Positions 48,772 through 57,897 are shown, counted from the first letter of the stretch. The stretch: DNA of 64,000 nt from Massilia oculi (GCF_003143515.1 NZ_CP029343.1:1922001-1986000); one strand, 5' to 3'. The notes: generated from the sequence alone by a model not told the origin. Made by a program: numbers and translations.

Positions 48772-49697
48772 GCCCGTGGCTGCGCCAGCACCGCTTCGCC
48801 CTCGGGGCCGCGCTGTCGACGGTGCGCAAGTCGCCCGGCAGCTTCCTGTTCAACGTACTGGTGGTCGCGCTTGCGCTGACCCTGCCGTTCGCGGGCATCA
48901 CCCTGCTCGACAATGTGCGTCCGCTGTCCGAGCAGTTGTCGGTCGATCCCGAAATCAGCCTGTTCATGCGCGACGACGCCAGCCGCGCCGATGCCGAAGC
49001 GCTGGCGCCGCGGATCCGCCAGATCGTCGCGCCGCAGGGTGGGCAAGGGGCCGAAATCGCCTTCGTGCCGCGCGAGCAGGCGCTTGCTGCGCTCAAGGAA
49101 CGCAGCGGCCTGGGCGACGTGCTGGACACCCTGGGCGACAACCCCTTGCCTGACAGCTATGTGATGAAGCTGGAAGGCTTCGCCAGCGCCGGCGCCGCCG
49201 GCCAGGTGGACCTGATCACCGAGCGCCTGGGCGAACTGCCGGGCGTGGAGACGGTGCAGGTCGATTCGGCCTGGGTAAAGCGCCTGGCCGCGATGCTGGC
49301 CATCCTGCGCCTGGCGCTGCTGCTGCTGGCGGCTACCCTGGGCATCGTCGTGATCGCGGTCGTGTTCAATACGATCCGCCTGCAGGTGCTGACCCAGAAA
49401 GAAGAAATCTCCGTGTCGCAACTGCTGGGCGCGACCAACGATTTCATCCACCGCCCGTTCTTCTACACCGGCGCCCTGCTCGGCCTGTGCGCCGGCGCGG
49501 TGGCACTGGGCGCGGTAACCCTGGCCCTGCGCCCGCTGAACGGCGCGATCGGGGAATTCGCGCGGCTGTACGGTTCGAATTTCCAGCTGACAGCGCTGGG
49601 GGGACTGGAAATCGCCGGCCTGCTGGCGGTCAGTGCCGGGCTGGGGCTGGTCGGCGCCCTCCTGTCGGTGCGGCGTCACCTTGCACGCCAGCGTTGA
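48768..49697 (+). CDS. ftsX: Cell division permease-like protein FtsX
   Basis: Membrane partner of FtsE; its periplasmic loop recruits amidase activators. 309 residues: a first helix at about 25-46, a periplasmic domain (47-175) and three more helices in the C-terminal half (about 180-205, 230-255, 275-300). Starts in an ATGA overlap with ftsE. Confidence 0.96.
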   Translation: MSPWLRQHRFALGAALSTVRKSPGSFLFNVLVVALALTLPFAGITLLDNVRPLSEQLSVDPEISLFMRDDASRADAEALAPRIRQIVAPQGGQGAEIAFVPREQALAALKERSGLGDVLDTLGDNPLPDSYVMKLEGFASAGAAGQVDLITERLGELPGVETVQVDSAWVKRLAAMLAILRLALLLLAATLGIVVIAVVFNTIRLQVLTQKEEISVSQLLGATNDFIHRPFFYTGALLGLCAGAVALGAVTLALRPLNGAIGEFARLYGSNFQLTALGGLEIAGLLAVSAGLGLVGALLSVRRHLARQR

Positions 49698-50102
49698 ACG
49701 GCGCTCCTACAGAGTTGCAGTGAAAAAAATAGTCGAGATGGTATTGAAAACGCAATAAGCATCACCATCTCTGCTGACAGGGCGAGGCGGCCCTCCCTGC
49801 GGCTGCCTGCTCATTACTGGAAACACCACGTCGCCTGCTATCGCAATGAATCCTACGGCCTAGCTGCCACCCCCTACGCTTCCACGCGCAAATGTCCTAC
49901 ACGCTGCGCGGTAGCTACGTGCGCCATCCAACAGAATACGAGCCACGCCGCCCGTAAGCTGTGTCTAACGATATTCCAGTCTTTCTCTGCTCACTTTTGA
50001 GCCGGATCAACTGGGCACGCAATGCCTGCTCTACAGTGGAACCGTCGGCAATTTGATTCCCAAGAGCAATACTTTGAACAATCTTAAGCGCCGGGACCAC
50101 TT
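49698..50102. other. Intergenic region between ftsX and rpoH
   Basis: About 400 bp with lower GC. A minus-strand reading frame of 64 codons (49915-50109, GTG start inside the CIRCE element, no SD) is open but matches nothing I recognise and is not called. No terminator hairpin was found after ftsX. Confidence 0.4.
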
Positions 50103-50129
50103 CTAGCACTCACCTCGGGGGAGTGCTAA
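50103..50129 (+). promoter_or_regulatory. CIRCE element (HrcA operator) upstream of rpoH
   Basis: Inverted repeat CTAGCACTC - 9 bp - GAGTGCTAA. This is the HrcA operator consensus (TTAGCACTC-N9-GAGTGCTAA) with one mismatch at the first base. The 3' half overlaps a possible -10, TAATAT (50127-50132). It is about 125 bp upstream of the rpoH ATG. Confidence 0.92.
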
Positions 50130-50254
50130 TATATGGTCCAAGGCAATCGAAATTCAAGTCACGCATCCAGGTAACAAGCCGCAACAGACGTGCCGCAAGG
50201 CAATAAGTTATGGCACAGTGAGGATGCAGCAAGATTACTACGAGGGAAATGAAT

Positions 50255-51145
50255 ATGTCCGCACAATCCGCATTGGTTCCGACCGGCAGTCGTGCTCTGG
50301 GACTGGGTTTCACCGGCAATCTGGGCAATATCGACGCCTATATCTCGGCCGTCAACCGCCTGCCGATGCTCACGCACGAAGAAGAGGTATCGCTGGCAAA
50401 GCGGCTGCGCGACGACCACGATCTCGACGCGGCGCAAAAGCTGGTGCTGTCGCACCTGCGCCTGGTGGTATCGATCGCGCGCGGCTATCTGGGCTATGGC
50501 CTGCCGCACGCTGACCTGATCCAGGAAGGCAATATCGGCCTGATGAAGGCAGTCAAGCGCTTCGACCCGAACCAGGGCGTGCGCCTGGTGTCGTACGCCA
50601 TGCACTGGATCAAGGCCGAGATGCATGAATACATTCTCAAGAACTGGCGCTTGGTAAAGGTTGCCACGACCAAGGCCCAGCGCAAGCTGTTCTTCAACCT
50701 GCGCAGCAACAAGACCGGCCTGGACGCGATGTCGCCGGGCCAGGTCGACGACCTTGCCAAGCTGCTGGGCGTCAAGCGCGAAGAAGTGATCGAGATGGAA
50801 ACCCGTCTGTCGGGCCGCGACATCGCACTGGAATCGCCGACCGACGACGAAGACGACAAGTTCTCGCCGATCGCCTACCTGTCGTCGGACCAGCAGGAGC
50901 CGACCAAGGTGCTCGAGGCCGAGCAGGTCACCCGCCTGCAGTCCGAGGGCCTGGAAACGGCGCTGGGCAAGCTCGATCCGCGTTCGCGCCGCATCATCGA
51001 GGCGCGCTGGCTGGCCAACGACGACGGCTCGGGCGCCACGCTGCATACGCTGGCCGAAGAGTTCAGCGTATCGGCCGAGCGCATCCGCCAGATCGAATCG
51101 GCCGCGCTCAAGAAGATGAAAGGCGCGCTGGCGGCGTTCGTGTAA
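50255..51145 (+). CDS. rpoH: RNA polymerase heat-shock sigma factor RpoH (sigma-32)
   Basis: Directs transcription of heat-shock genes. 296 residues. Region 2 has LVLSHLRLVVSIARGY and DLIQEGNIGLMKAVKRFDP; the RpoH box QRKLFFNLRS is present, which separates it from other group 2 sigmas; region 4.2 carries FSVSAERIRQIESAALKKMK. Start is ATG 50255 rather than 50249: GAGGG lies eight bases before the former but only two before the latter. Its leader carries a CIRCE element. Confidence 0.97.
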   Translation: MSAQSALVPTGSRALGLGFTGNLGNIDAYISAVNRLPMLTHEEEVSLAKRLRDDHDLDAAQKLVLSHLRLVVSIARGYLGYGLPHADLIQEGNIGLMKAVKRFDPNQGVRLVSYAMHWIKAEMHEYILKNWRLVKVATTKAQRKLFFNLRSNKTGLDAMSPGQVDDLAKLLGVKREEVIEMETRLSGRDIALESPTDDEDDKFSPIAYLSSDQQEPTKVLEAEQVTRLQSEGLETALGKLDPRSRRIIEARWLANDDGSGATLHTLAEEFSVSAERIRQIESAALKKMKGALAAFV

Positions 51146-51169
51146 GCCGGTCCTCGCGCTGCTCCAAAA

Positions 51170-51191
51170 AAACCCGCTTCGGCGGGTTTTT
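51170..51191 (+). terminator. rpoH terminator
   Basis: Stem CCCGC / GCGGG with TTCG tetraloop, extended by AAA/TTT pairing and followed by TTTTTCCTTTT. It lies about 27 bp after the rpoH stop; textbook intrinsic terminator. Confidence 0.95.
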
Positions 51192-51326
51192 CCTTTTCTG
51201 ATGCACCGGCATCCGGCTCAACCTGCTCCTGGCCAGTCCACCCGGTGTACTTCAAGGGCGGCGCGGACGCGTTTGCCCGCCTTTGGCTAGAATGATCCTT
51301 TGTCACCGCAAGTCAAAGGAGAACCC

Positions 51327-52169
51327 ATGGCCGACCAAGCATCCTACGTCCCACCGACAGTCTGGACCCCGCCCGCCTCGTCGGGCGGCGCCTTCGCCAG
51401 CATCAACCGCCCGGTCGCGGGCCCGACCCACGACAAGGAACTCCCGGTCGGCAAGCATCCGCTGCAGCTGTATTCGCTGGCCACGCCGAATGGCGTGAAG
51501 GTGACGATCCTGCTGGAAGAATTGCTGGCCGCCGGCCACACCGGAGCCGAGTACGATGCCTGGCTCATCAAGATCAACGAAGGCATGCAGTTCTCGAGCG
51601 GTTTCGTCGGGGCCAATCCCAATTCGAAGATCCCTGCCCTGGTCGACCGCAGTGGCGCCGCACCGGTGCGCGTGTTCGAATCCGGCGCGATCCTGGTCTA
51701 CCTGGCGGAAAAATTCGGCGCCTTCCTGCCGAAGGACGGCGTGGCGCGCACCGAAACCATGAACTGGCTGTTCTGGCAGATGGGTTCGGCTCCCTTCGTG
51801 GGCGGCGGTTTCGGCCACTTCTATGCTTATGCGCCGGAAAAGCTGCAGTACCCGATCGACCGTTATGCGATGGAGACCAAACGCCAGCTCGACGTGCTCG
51901 ACCGCCACCTGGCGGACAAGCGCTTCGTCGCGGGCGAGGAATACACGATCGCCGACATGGCGATCTGGCCATGGTATGGCGGCCTGGTGCTGGGCCAGCT
52001 GTATGAGGCCGCGCAATTCCTGTCGGTGCACGAATACAGGCACGTGAAACGCTGGGCCGACGAGATCGCCGCACGGCCGGCCGTCATCCGCGGACGCAAG
52101 GTCAACCGCTCGTTCGGCCCCGAGCAGGACCAGGTACACGAGCGGCACGCCGCGGCCGATCTCGACTGA
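51327..52169 (+). CDS. yghU: Glutathione S-transferase family protein, YghU-type disulfide-bond reductase
   Basis: A 280-residue Nu-class GST. The N-terminal thioredoxin-like domain carries ATPNGVKVTILLEEL near 52-66, the TPNG glutathione-contact motif of YghU/YfcG, and ESGAILVYLAEKFG; the helical domain has WQMGSAPFVGGGFGHF, typical of YghU. These enzymes reduce disulfides and peroxides with two glutathione molecules. ATG 51327 has AAAGGAGAA upstream. Stand-alone gene, convergent with the EEP hydrolase five bp away. Confidence 0.9.
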   Translation: MADQASYVPPTVWTPPASSGGAFASINRPVAGPTHDKELPVGKHPLQLYSLATPNGVKVTILLEELLAAGHTGAEYDAWLIKINEGMQFSSGFVGANPNSKIPALVDRSGAAPVRVFESGAILVYLAEKFGAFLPKDGVARTETMNWLFWQMGSAPFVGGGFGHFYAYAPEKLQYPIDRYAMETKRQLDVLDRHLADKRFVAGEEYTIADMAIWPWYGGLVLGQLYEAAQFLSVHEYRHVKRWADEIAARPAVIRGRKVNRSFGPEQDQVHERHAAADLD

Positions 52170-52174
52170 CCGCC

Positions 52175-53017
52175 TTACCGGAATTCGACGCGCGCGACCA
52201 CCGGATGGTGGTCCGACGGGAAGCGTCCGTGGAGCGAATCGCTCAGGGCCGCATAGCCAAGCACGTCGAAATGCCGGTCGACATAGACGTAGTCGATGCG
52301 GTCCCGCATGGGCGCGTCGAAGCGAAAGCCGTGGTAGGTGCCGACCGGGCCGTATGGCGGCGTCCGGCTTACCTGGAAAGCGTCGCGCATGGCTTTCGCC
52401 ATCGCCTGCATCTGGGGCGTCTCGGGCGTCGAATTGAAGTCGCCCACACAGATGGCCGGTTCGCCGCGGCTGATTTCCGCGATCTTGCGCAGCAGCAGGT
52501 CGCTTGATGCACGGCGGGCGACGACGCCCTCGTGGTCGAAGTGCGCCGAAAAGACGTAGAACACGCGGCCATTGTCGCGCTCGCGCAGCTTCGCCCATGA
52601 CACGATGCGGTTGCAGCAGGTGGCGTCCCAGCCCAGCGATGGGCGGTCCGGCGTTTCGCTGAGCCAGAAGTCGCCCTTGTCCAGCAGCGCGAAGCGGCCC
52701 TTGCGATAGAAGATGGCCGAATGCTCGCCGGCCTGCCTGCCATCGTCGCGGCCGACGCCGACGTGGTCGAATTCTTCCATCTGCGCCAGATCCGCGACCT
52801 GGCCGGCGAGTCCCTCCTGCGTGCCGACGATGTCGAATGCATGATGGCGGATCAGCGCCTTGACCAGCTCCTTGCGCGCCGGCCAGGCATTGGGGCCATC
52901 CTGGGGATTGTTGTAGCGCAGGTTGAAGCTGGCGACGTTCATCGGCGCGGCAGCGGCGTTGCTCGTGATGCCGGACAGGATGGCGAGCGCGGTGACAAGT
53001 GACAAGACGATCTTCAT
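52175..53017 (-). CDS. Endonuclease/exonuclease/phosphatase family protein, secreted
   Basis: A 280-residue EEP-superfamily hydrolase with a signal peptide (about 1-24, SNAAAA). Catalytic motifs: ASFNLRY (metal Asn), GTQE near residue 66, VGDFNSTPE near 193 and the C-terminal SDHHPVVARV with the catalytic His. Substrate may be nucleic acid, phospholipid or phosphoester; not decidable here. Start at 53017 (MKIVLSLV) places the signal peptide correctly. Confidence 0.85.
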   Translation of the reverse strand: MKIVLSLVTALAILSGITSNAAAAPMNVASFNLRYNNPQDGPNAWPARKELVKALIRHHAFDIVGTQEGLAGQVADLAQMEEFDHVGVGRDDGRQAGEHSAIFYRKGRFALLDKGDFWLSETPDRPSLGWDATCCNRIVSWAKLRERDNGRVFYVFSAHFDHEGVVARRASSDLLLRKIAEISRGEPAICVGDFNSTPETPQMQAMAKAMRDAFQVSRTPPYGPVGTYHGFRFDAPMRDRIDYVYVDRHFDVLGYAALSDSLHGRFPSDHHPVVARVEFR

Positions 53018-53128
53018 GGTCCAGGTTAGCGAAAGTGGATACCGTAACAAGTTAACCATAATCCGCCTGCGGCATCGCGCCGACAGGCCGAAAAGCGGCG
53101 CAGTTTAGGTGCTTTAGTAAACGGCGCG

Positions 53129-55828
53129 CTACGCCACCGCGGCATCGAGCAGATAACGCCGTTCCATCATCGCCGCCATCTCCTCGGCCGGCACCGGACG
53201 CGCGATGTAGTAACCCTGCACCTCGTTGCAATCGAGGTGGCGCAATATCGCCAGCTGCTCCTCGGTCTCGACACCCTCGGCCACCACCGACATGCCCAGC
53301 GCATGCGCCATCGACACGATGGCCTGGAAGAACACCTTGCCCTCCTTCGAATTGGCCAGCTCGGTGGTGAACGCGCGGTCGACCTTCAGCACGTCCATCT
53401 TCAAGCGCTGCAGCTGCGACAGCGACGAGTAGCCGGTGCCGAAATCGTCCACATGCAGTTTCACGCCAAGCGCGCGCAGGGCCGCCAGTTCGGCCAGGAT
53501 GTCGTCCTGGTCGCCCATCATCGCCGACTCGGTGATCTCGACCTCGATCAGGCTGGCCGGCACCCGGTGCTTCACCAACGCCGCGCTCAGCTGGCGCTGC
53601 ACGCCGCCGCGCAGGAACTGCTTGGGCGAGACGTTGATCGATACCGGCACCAGCGCCGCGCCGGCCTCACGCCAGGCGGCCAGCTGCGCGCAGGCCTTGT
53701 CGATCACGGTCTCACCGATGCGCACGATCAGCCCGGTGGCTTCGGCCAGCGGGATGAATTCGCCCGGCGCCACCATGCCCAGGGTCGGATGCCGCCAGCG
53801 CACCAGCGCTTCCATGCTCAGCAATTCTCCGCTGCGCGCATCCACGCGCGGCTGGTAGTGCAGCACGAACTGGTCGGCCTCCAACGCTTCGAGCATGTTC
53901 TGCTTCAGGCGCGCCCGCGAATTGAGGGTCGACGACAGGGACGGATCGAAGAAGCGGTATTGCCCCTTGCCTTCGTTCTTGCCGACGTACATGGCGATGT
54001 CGCTGTGCTTGACCAGGGTCTCGGCATCCAGCCCGTCGCGCGGGTACATGCTGATGCCGATCGAGGAACCCACGGCGTGCAGCTCGTCGCCGATCAGGAA
54101 CGGCACCCCGAAGGCTTCCACGATGCGCGAGGCCACCGAGGCGGCCTGGCGCTCGCCGTCGCAGGGCGATAGCAGGACCACGAATTCGTCGCCGCCGAAG
54201 CGCGCCACCCCGTCGCTCGGACGCAGCAGCGACAGCAGGCGGCCGGCGGCGGCCTTCAGCAGCTGGTCGCCGGTGGCGTGGCCGTGGGTGTCGTTCACAT
54301 ACTTGAATTCATCGAGGTCGATGAACAGCAGCGCGGCGCTGGTGTTTGCTTCCTGGGCCTGGACCAGCATGGCCGGCATGCGTTCCAGGAAGGCGTGGCG
54401 GGTGGCCAGGCCGGTCAGCGAATCTTCATTGGCCAGGCGCTCGAGCTGGTCCTCGTGGGCCTTGCGCTCGCTGATGTCCTGCAGGGTCACCGCCAGGCCA
54501 TTGCCGACCCTTACGAGGCGCCGGCGGCCCCAGCTGATGTTCAGACGGTTATCGCTCGGCATCCTGCGGTCGTCTTCATGAAAGCCGCTGTCCATGGCCT
54601 TGCGGTAGGTGTCCAGCAGGTCTTCGCCGAACAGGCCGCTGTCGATCCCGGTCAGGCTTTTTCCGACCAGCTCGTCGCGCGTCACGCCGTAGAAGAAGGC
54701 GCCGCGCTCGTTGCAGTCGACGATGCGGAAATCCATGATCTGCCCGTCGCGTGCGCGCACCGCCGAGGCCATGTAGAAGCCGTCGTTGCCGCTCTCGGTG
54801 GCGGTGCGGTAGGCGCGCCGCACTTCGTCCTGTTCCCTGGCGCGCGCCACCGCGCGGCGTGCCAGCACCGCGCCCACCGCGCCCAGCAGCAGCAGGCACA
54901 GGGTGGCGACGATCGCGCGGTCGCGGCTCTCGATCCAGTAGCCGTTGCTGGCCGCCAGCGCATCGTGCTGCGGCAGGCCGACCAGGGCCACCAGTGGATA
55001 GACGGGCGACTGGCGCCAGCCCAGCACGCGCGACTGCCCGTCGGCGAAGCCGCCCTCGCCCTCGACCAGGCGCACGCCCTGCTCGCCCGACCAGGCGGCG
55101 CCGCGGCGCGGCAGCGCGACCGCATCCGTGAACGATGCGCCATTGCTGCGCTGCTCGACCCGCAACCGCCCTTCGCTGCCGGCCAGCGCCACGATGCCGC
55201 CGGCGCCGATGGTGGCCGGGCTGACGAAGGACGTGAAGTAGCGGGCGTCGATCGCCATCAGCACCACGCCGTCGAATTCCTCCTCGCGTGTTTCCAGGCG
55301 GCGCGTGAACAGCACCACGTCGTCGGCGCTGCCGAACTGCGTCGGCGCGGTGCCGACCCGCAGGGCGGTCGAGTTGTTGTCGCGGTGATGGTTGAAATAA
55401 GCGCCCGAGGCCAGGTCGGCGCCGATCAGGCCGGCGCGCGTGCTGGAGCGCACGGTGCCGGCGCGGTCGAGCACCGCCACCAGGTGGAAGGCGCTGTCGG
55501 TGAACATGCCGTCGCGCCGCATCTCGTCGAGCAGGCCAGGCTGGCGCGAATTCTCCCAGCTGAACTTCAGCTGCATCGTGATCTGGTCCATCTGCGCCAC
55601 CGAGCGCGTGATGTACTGCTCGTAGGCTTCGGCGTAGGCCGCCACCTCCTTGCGCGCCTGGCTGGCCACGCGCTCCTGCTCGGCCTCGACCCGCAGCAGG
55701 GTCGCCGCCCACAGCGCGCAGCACACCAGCACGGCCAGCAGCGGCCACAGCAGGACCAGGAAACGGTTGCTGCGCGCCGGATCCAGATAGGGCGCCAGGT
55801 AGGGGGCGAGGCCGGGGTGTTTGCTCAT
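53129..55828 (-). CDS. Membrane GGDEF-EAL cyclic-di-GMP enzyme with periplasmic sensor and PAS domain
   Basis: An 899-residue protein. Helix at about 24-44, a periplasmic dCache-like sensor (45-305), second helix (306-326), PAS domain (345-465), GGDEF domain with intact FGGDEF near 543-549, and EAL domain with intact MEALVRW near 670 and DDFGTGYSSL. Both motifs are complete, so it could make and break c-di-GMP. An I-site RxxD five residues before GGDEF is not obvious. A TGTCA-N6-TGACA palindrome stands about 45 bp upstream. Confidence 0.92.
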   Translation of the reverse strand: MSKHPGLAPYLAPYLDPARSNRFLVLLWPLLAVLVCCALWAATLLRVEAEQERVASQARKEVAAYAEAYEQYITRSVAQMDQITMQLKFSWENSRQPGLLDEMRRDGMFTDSAFHLVAVLDRAGTVRSSTRAGLIGADLASGAYFNHHRDNNSTALRVGTAPTQFGSADDVVLFTRRLETREEEFDGVVLMAIDARYFTSFVSPATIGAGGIVALAGSEGRLRVEQRSNGASFTDAVALPRRGAAWSGEQGVRLVEGEGGFADGQSRVLGWRQSPVYPLVALVGLPQHDALAASNGYWIESRDRAIVATLCLLLLGAVGAVLARRAVARAREQDEVRRAYRTATESGNDGFYMASAVRARDGQIMDFRIVDCNERGAFFYGVTRDELVGKSLTGIDSGLFGEDLLDTYRKAMDSGFHEDDRRMPSDNRLNISWGRRRLVRVGNGLAVTLQDISERKAHEDQLERLANEDSLTGLATRHAFLERMPAMLVQAQEANTSAALLFIDLDEFKYVNDTHGHATGDQLLKAAAGRLLSLLRPSDGVARFGGDEFVVLLSPCDGERQAASVASRIVEAFGVPFLIGDELHAVGSSIGISMYPRDGLDAETLVKHSDIAMYVGKNEGKGQYRFFDPSLSSTLNSRARLKQNMLEALEADQFVLHYQPRVDARSGELLSMEALVRWRHPTLGMVAPGEFIPLAEATGLIVRIGETVIDKACAQLAAWREAGAALVPVSINVSPKQFLRGGVQRQLSAALVKHRVPASLIEVEITESAMMGDQDDILAELAALRALGVKLHVDDFGTGYSSLSQLQRLKMDVLKVDRAFTTELANSKEGKVFFQAIVSMAHALGMSVVAEGVETEEQLAILRHLDCNEVQGYYIARPVPAEEMAAMMERRYLLDAAVA

Positions 55829-55870
55829 TGCGGACGATCAGGACTAGTTGCCGCAAGTCTAGATAGCAAA

Positions 55871-55890
55871 CATGTCAGCGTTGTGACATG
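55871..55890. promoter_or_regulatory. Palindrome upstream of the GGDEF-EAL gene
   Basis: CATGTCA - GCGTTG - TGACATG, a perfect 7-bp inverted repeat with 6-bp spacer, 43-62 bp upstream of the gene start. Size and spacing suit a dimeric regulator. It lies between that gene and the end of the PhoB-like gene. Confidence 0.5.
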
Positions 55891-55905
55891 CGAAATTTTT
55901 CTGAA

Positions 55906-55921
55906 GCCCGCTACAGCGGGC
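55906..55921 (-). terminator. Weak hairpin after the PhoB-like gene
   Basis: Stem GCCCGC / GCGGGC with TACA loop, 12 bp beyond the stop codon; on the minus strand the trail is TTCAGAAAAATTT, so the U-tract is poor. Confidence 0.4.
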
Positions 55922-55932
55922 CCCGGCGCCCC

Positions 55933-56595
55933 TCAGGTGGGCGACAGCATGTAGCCAGCGCCGCGCACGGTCTTGATCAGCGACTTGGCCCGCCCCAGCG
56001 CCTTGCGCAGGCGCAGCACGTGCACGTCCACCGTGCGCTGGTCGAGCGACGCGTGGGCTTCCCACAGCTGCTCCAGCAGCTGGGTACGGGTAAACACCTG
56101 GCCTGGATGGCATAGCAGGAAGCGCAGCAGCCGGTATTCGGCGTGCCTGACCTCGACCTTGTGGTTGCCGACCCGTACGCTGCAGCTGAGCGGATCGAGC
56201 ACCAGGCGGCCCGAGCGCAACAGACGCGATTCGGGCGACAGTTCGCGCACCTGGTCGGCCGGGGCCTGGGGAATGAATTCGGGATGGGGGACGGGCGCCG
56301 GGAGGCTGGCGGGACGCTCGCCTTCCGCGCATTGCGCCGCCAGCAGGATCACCGGCTGCTCGCGCAGGCGGCGGTCGCCGCGCAGGCGCGCCAGCAGGCG
56401 CATGCCGCCTTCGTTGCGCAGCATCGATTCCTGCAGCAACAGTTCCGGGCGCTCGCGCCCGATGAAGTCCCAGGCTTGCGCCAGGCTCGGCACGTCATGC
56501 CAGACCCACTCGTCCTCGTGCAGCGAGAACTTGAGCAGCTCGGCAATGGCCGGCTTGTCGTCGATCACCAGGACGATCGTGTTCGCCGTTGTCAT
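55933..56595 (-). CDS. PhoB-like OmpR-family regulator with degenerate receiver
   Basis: A 220-residue OmpR/PhoB-type protein. The C-terminal winged helix (about 125-220: VEVRHAEYRLLRFLLCHPGQVFTRTQLLEQLW, then RTVDVHVLRLRKAL) is well preserved. The receiver keeps the acidic pair (IDD, 11-13), but the phosphoacceptor aligned with PhoB Asp is Glu56 (LLLQESML), the conserved Thr is Ala (VILLAA, about 86) and the Lys is Gln (FIPQAP, Gln110). It therefore cannot be phosphorylated in the normal way; Glu may mimic phospho-Asp. It follows pstS by about 105 bp in the same direction. Confidence 0.85.
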   Translation of the reverse strand: MTTANTIVLVIDDKPAIAELLKFSLHEDEWVWHDVPSLAQAWDFIGRERPELLLQESMLRNEGGMRLLARLRGDRRLREQPVILLAAQCAEGERPASLPAPVPHPEFIPQAPADQVRELSPESRLLRSGRLVLDPLSCSVRVGNHKVEVRHAEYRLLRFLLCHPGQVFTRTQLLEQLWEAHASLDQRTVDVHVLRLRKALGRAKSLIKTVRGAGYMLSPT

Positions 56596-56699
56596 GGGAT
56601 GCCCAAAAAGAGAGGAACTGCATCGGTGCGCCCGGCGATGCGAGCGCACCAACGAAAATCCGGCAGCCTGGCTGCCGGATTGGTCGCCACGGAGGCGTA

Positions 56700-57728
56700 T
56701 TACATGATGGCCTTGCCCGAAGCGTCCTTCAGGTTGGCTTTCCAGGCGTCCTGCACCTGCTTGACGACGCTGGCCGGCATCGGCACGTAGTCCAGTTCGG
56801 CGGCTGCCGGGGCACCGTTCTTGAACGACCAGTCGAAGAATTTCACGACTTCCTGGCCTTTCTTGGCGTCGGCCTGGGTCTTGTGCATCAGGATGTACGA
56901 CACGCCGGTGATCGGCCAGCTCTGCTTGCCGGCGCCGTCGGTCAGCACCACGCCGAAGCCTGGGGCCTTGGTCCATTCCGCGCTGGCGGCAGCGGCCTTG
57001 AACACGTCGTCCGACGGTTGCAGGTCGACGCCTTCCTTGTTGCGCAGCTGGGTGTGCGACAGCTTGTTCTTCTTGGCGTAGGCCCACTCGACGTAGCCGA
57101 TCGCGCCTTTGATGCGCTGCACGTTGGCGGCAACGCCTTCGTTGCCCTTGCCGCCCACGCCAACGGCCCACTTCACGGTGGTGCCCGAGCCGATCGACTC
57201 TTTCCATGCCGGGCTGGTCTTGGCCAGGAAGTCGGTGAACAGGAACGAGGTGCCCGAGCTGTCGGCGCGGTGCACGACGGTGATGTCGGCGGCCGGCAGT
57301 TTCACGCCTGGGTTGACAGCGGCGATCTCCGGAGCGTTCCACTTGGTGATCTTGCCCATGTAGATGTCGGCCAGCAGCGGACCGGTCATCTTCAGCTGGC
57401 CTGGGGTCACGCCGTCGACGTTGACCACGGCGACCACGCCGCCCATGATGGCCGGGAACTGCATCAGGCCTTCCTTGTCCAGCTCTTCCGCTTTCAGCGG
57501 CATGTCCGACGCGCCGAAGTCCACGGTCTTCGCCTTGATCTGCTTGATGCCGGCGCCCGAGCCGACCGACTGGTAGTTCAGGCCGGTGCCGGTGGCGGCC
57601 TTGTAGCTCTCAGCCCACTTGGCGTAGATCGGGTACGGGAACGTAGCGCCCGCGCCGGTAATGTCGGCGGCGAACGAGGTCGTCATCACGAGCGTGGCGG
57701 CAGCGCCGGCGAGGATCTTCTTGAACAT
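56700..57728 (-). CDS. pstS: Phosphate ABC transporter substrate-binding protein PstS
   Basis: Periplasmic high-affinity phosphate-binding protein. 342 residues, signal peptide about 1-21. Phosphate-contact motifs: ITGAGATFPYPIYAKWAE at the mature start, VGSGAGIKQIKAKTVDFGASDMPL, and the HRADSSGTSFLFTDFL loop. No pstCAB follows; a PhoB-like regulator does. Preceded by a Pho box. Confidence 0.97.
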   Translation of the reverse strand: MFKKILAGAAATLVMTTSFAADITGAGATFPYPIYAKWAESYKAATGTGLNYQSVGSGAGIKQIKAKTVDFGASDMPLKAEELDKEGLMQFPAIMGGVVAVVNVDGVTPGQLKMTGPLLADIYMGKITKWNAPEIAAVNPGVKLPAADITVVHRADSSGTSFLFTDFLAKTSPAWKESIGSGTTVKWAVGVGGKGNEGVAANVQRIKGAIGYVEWAYAKKNKLSHTQLRNKEGVDLQPSDDVFKAAAASAEWTKAPGFGVVLTDGAGKQSWPITGVSYILMHKTQADAKKGQEVVKFFDWSFKNGAPAAAELDYVPMPASVVKQVQDAWKANLKDASGKAIM

Positions 57729-57792
57729 TGTTATTCCTAACTCTGGTTAAGGGGTATGTTTTGGACTACAGGAAAAAGAATAGCTGCCGAAT

Positions 57793-57810
57793 ATGACCTG
57801 TTTATGACTT
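57793..57810 (-). promoter_or_regulatory. Pho box upstream of pstS
   Basis: Minus strand AAGTCATAAACAGGTCAT, two direct TCAT repeats 11 bp apart. It matches the 18-bp PhoB box at about 13 positions. A -10-like TATTCT lies 10 bp downstream, the spacing of PhoB-activated promoters where the box replaces the -35. About 65 bp upstream of the pstS ATG. Confidence 0.8.
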
Positions 57811-57897
57811 GACCATTCCTTGTCTTTTCGCTGTCACGCGACCGACTGCTTGCGGTTTTGCTATCATGGGTTTCCCGTCAAACCCTGGATGACACCG

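Noticed and set aside
49915..50109. 64-codon minus-strand frame before rpoH
   Set aside because: GTG start inside the CIRCE element, no SD, no recognisable domain; may be a chance frame in low-GC DNA.
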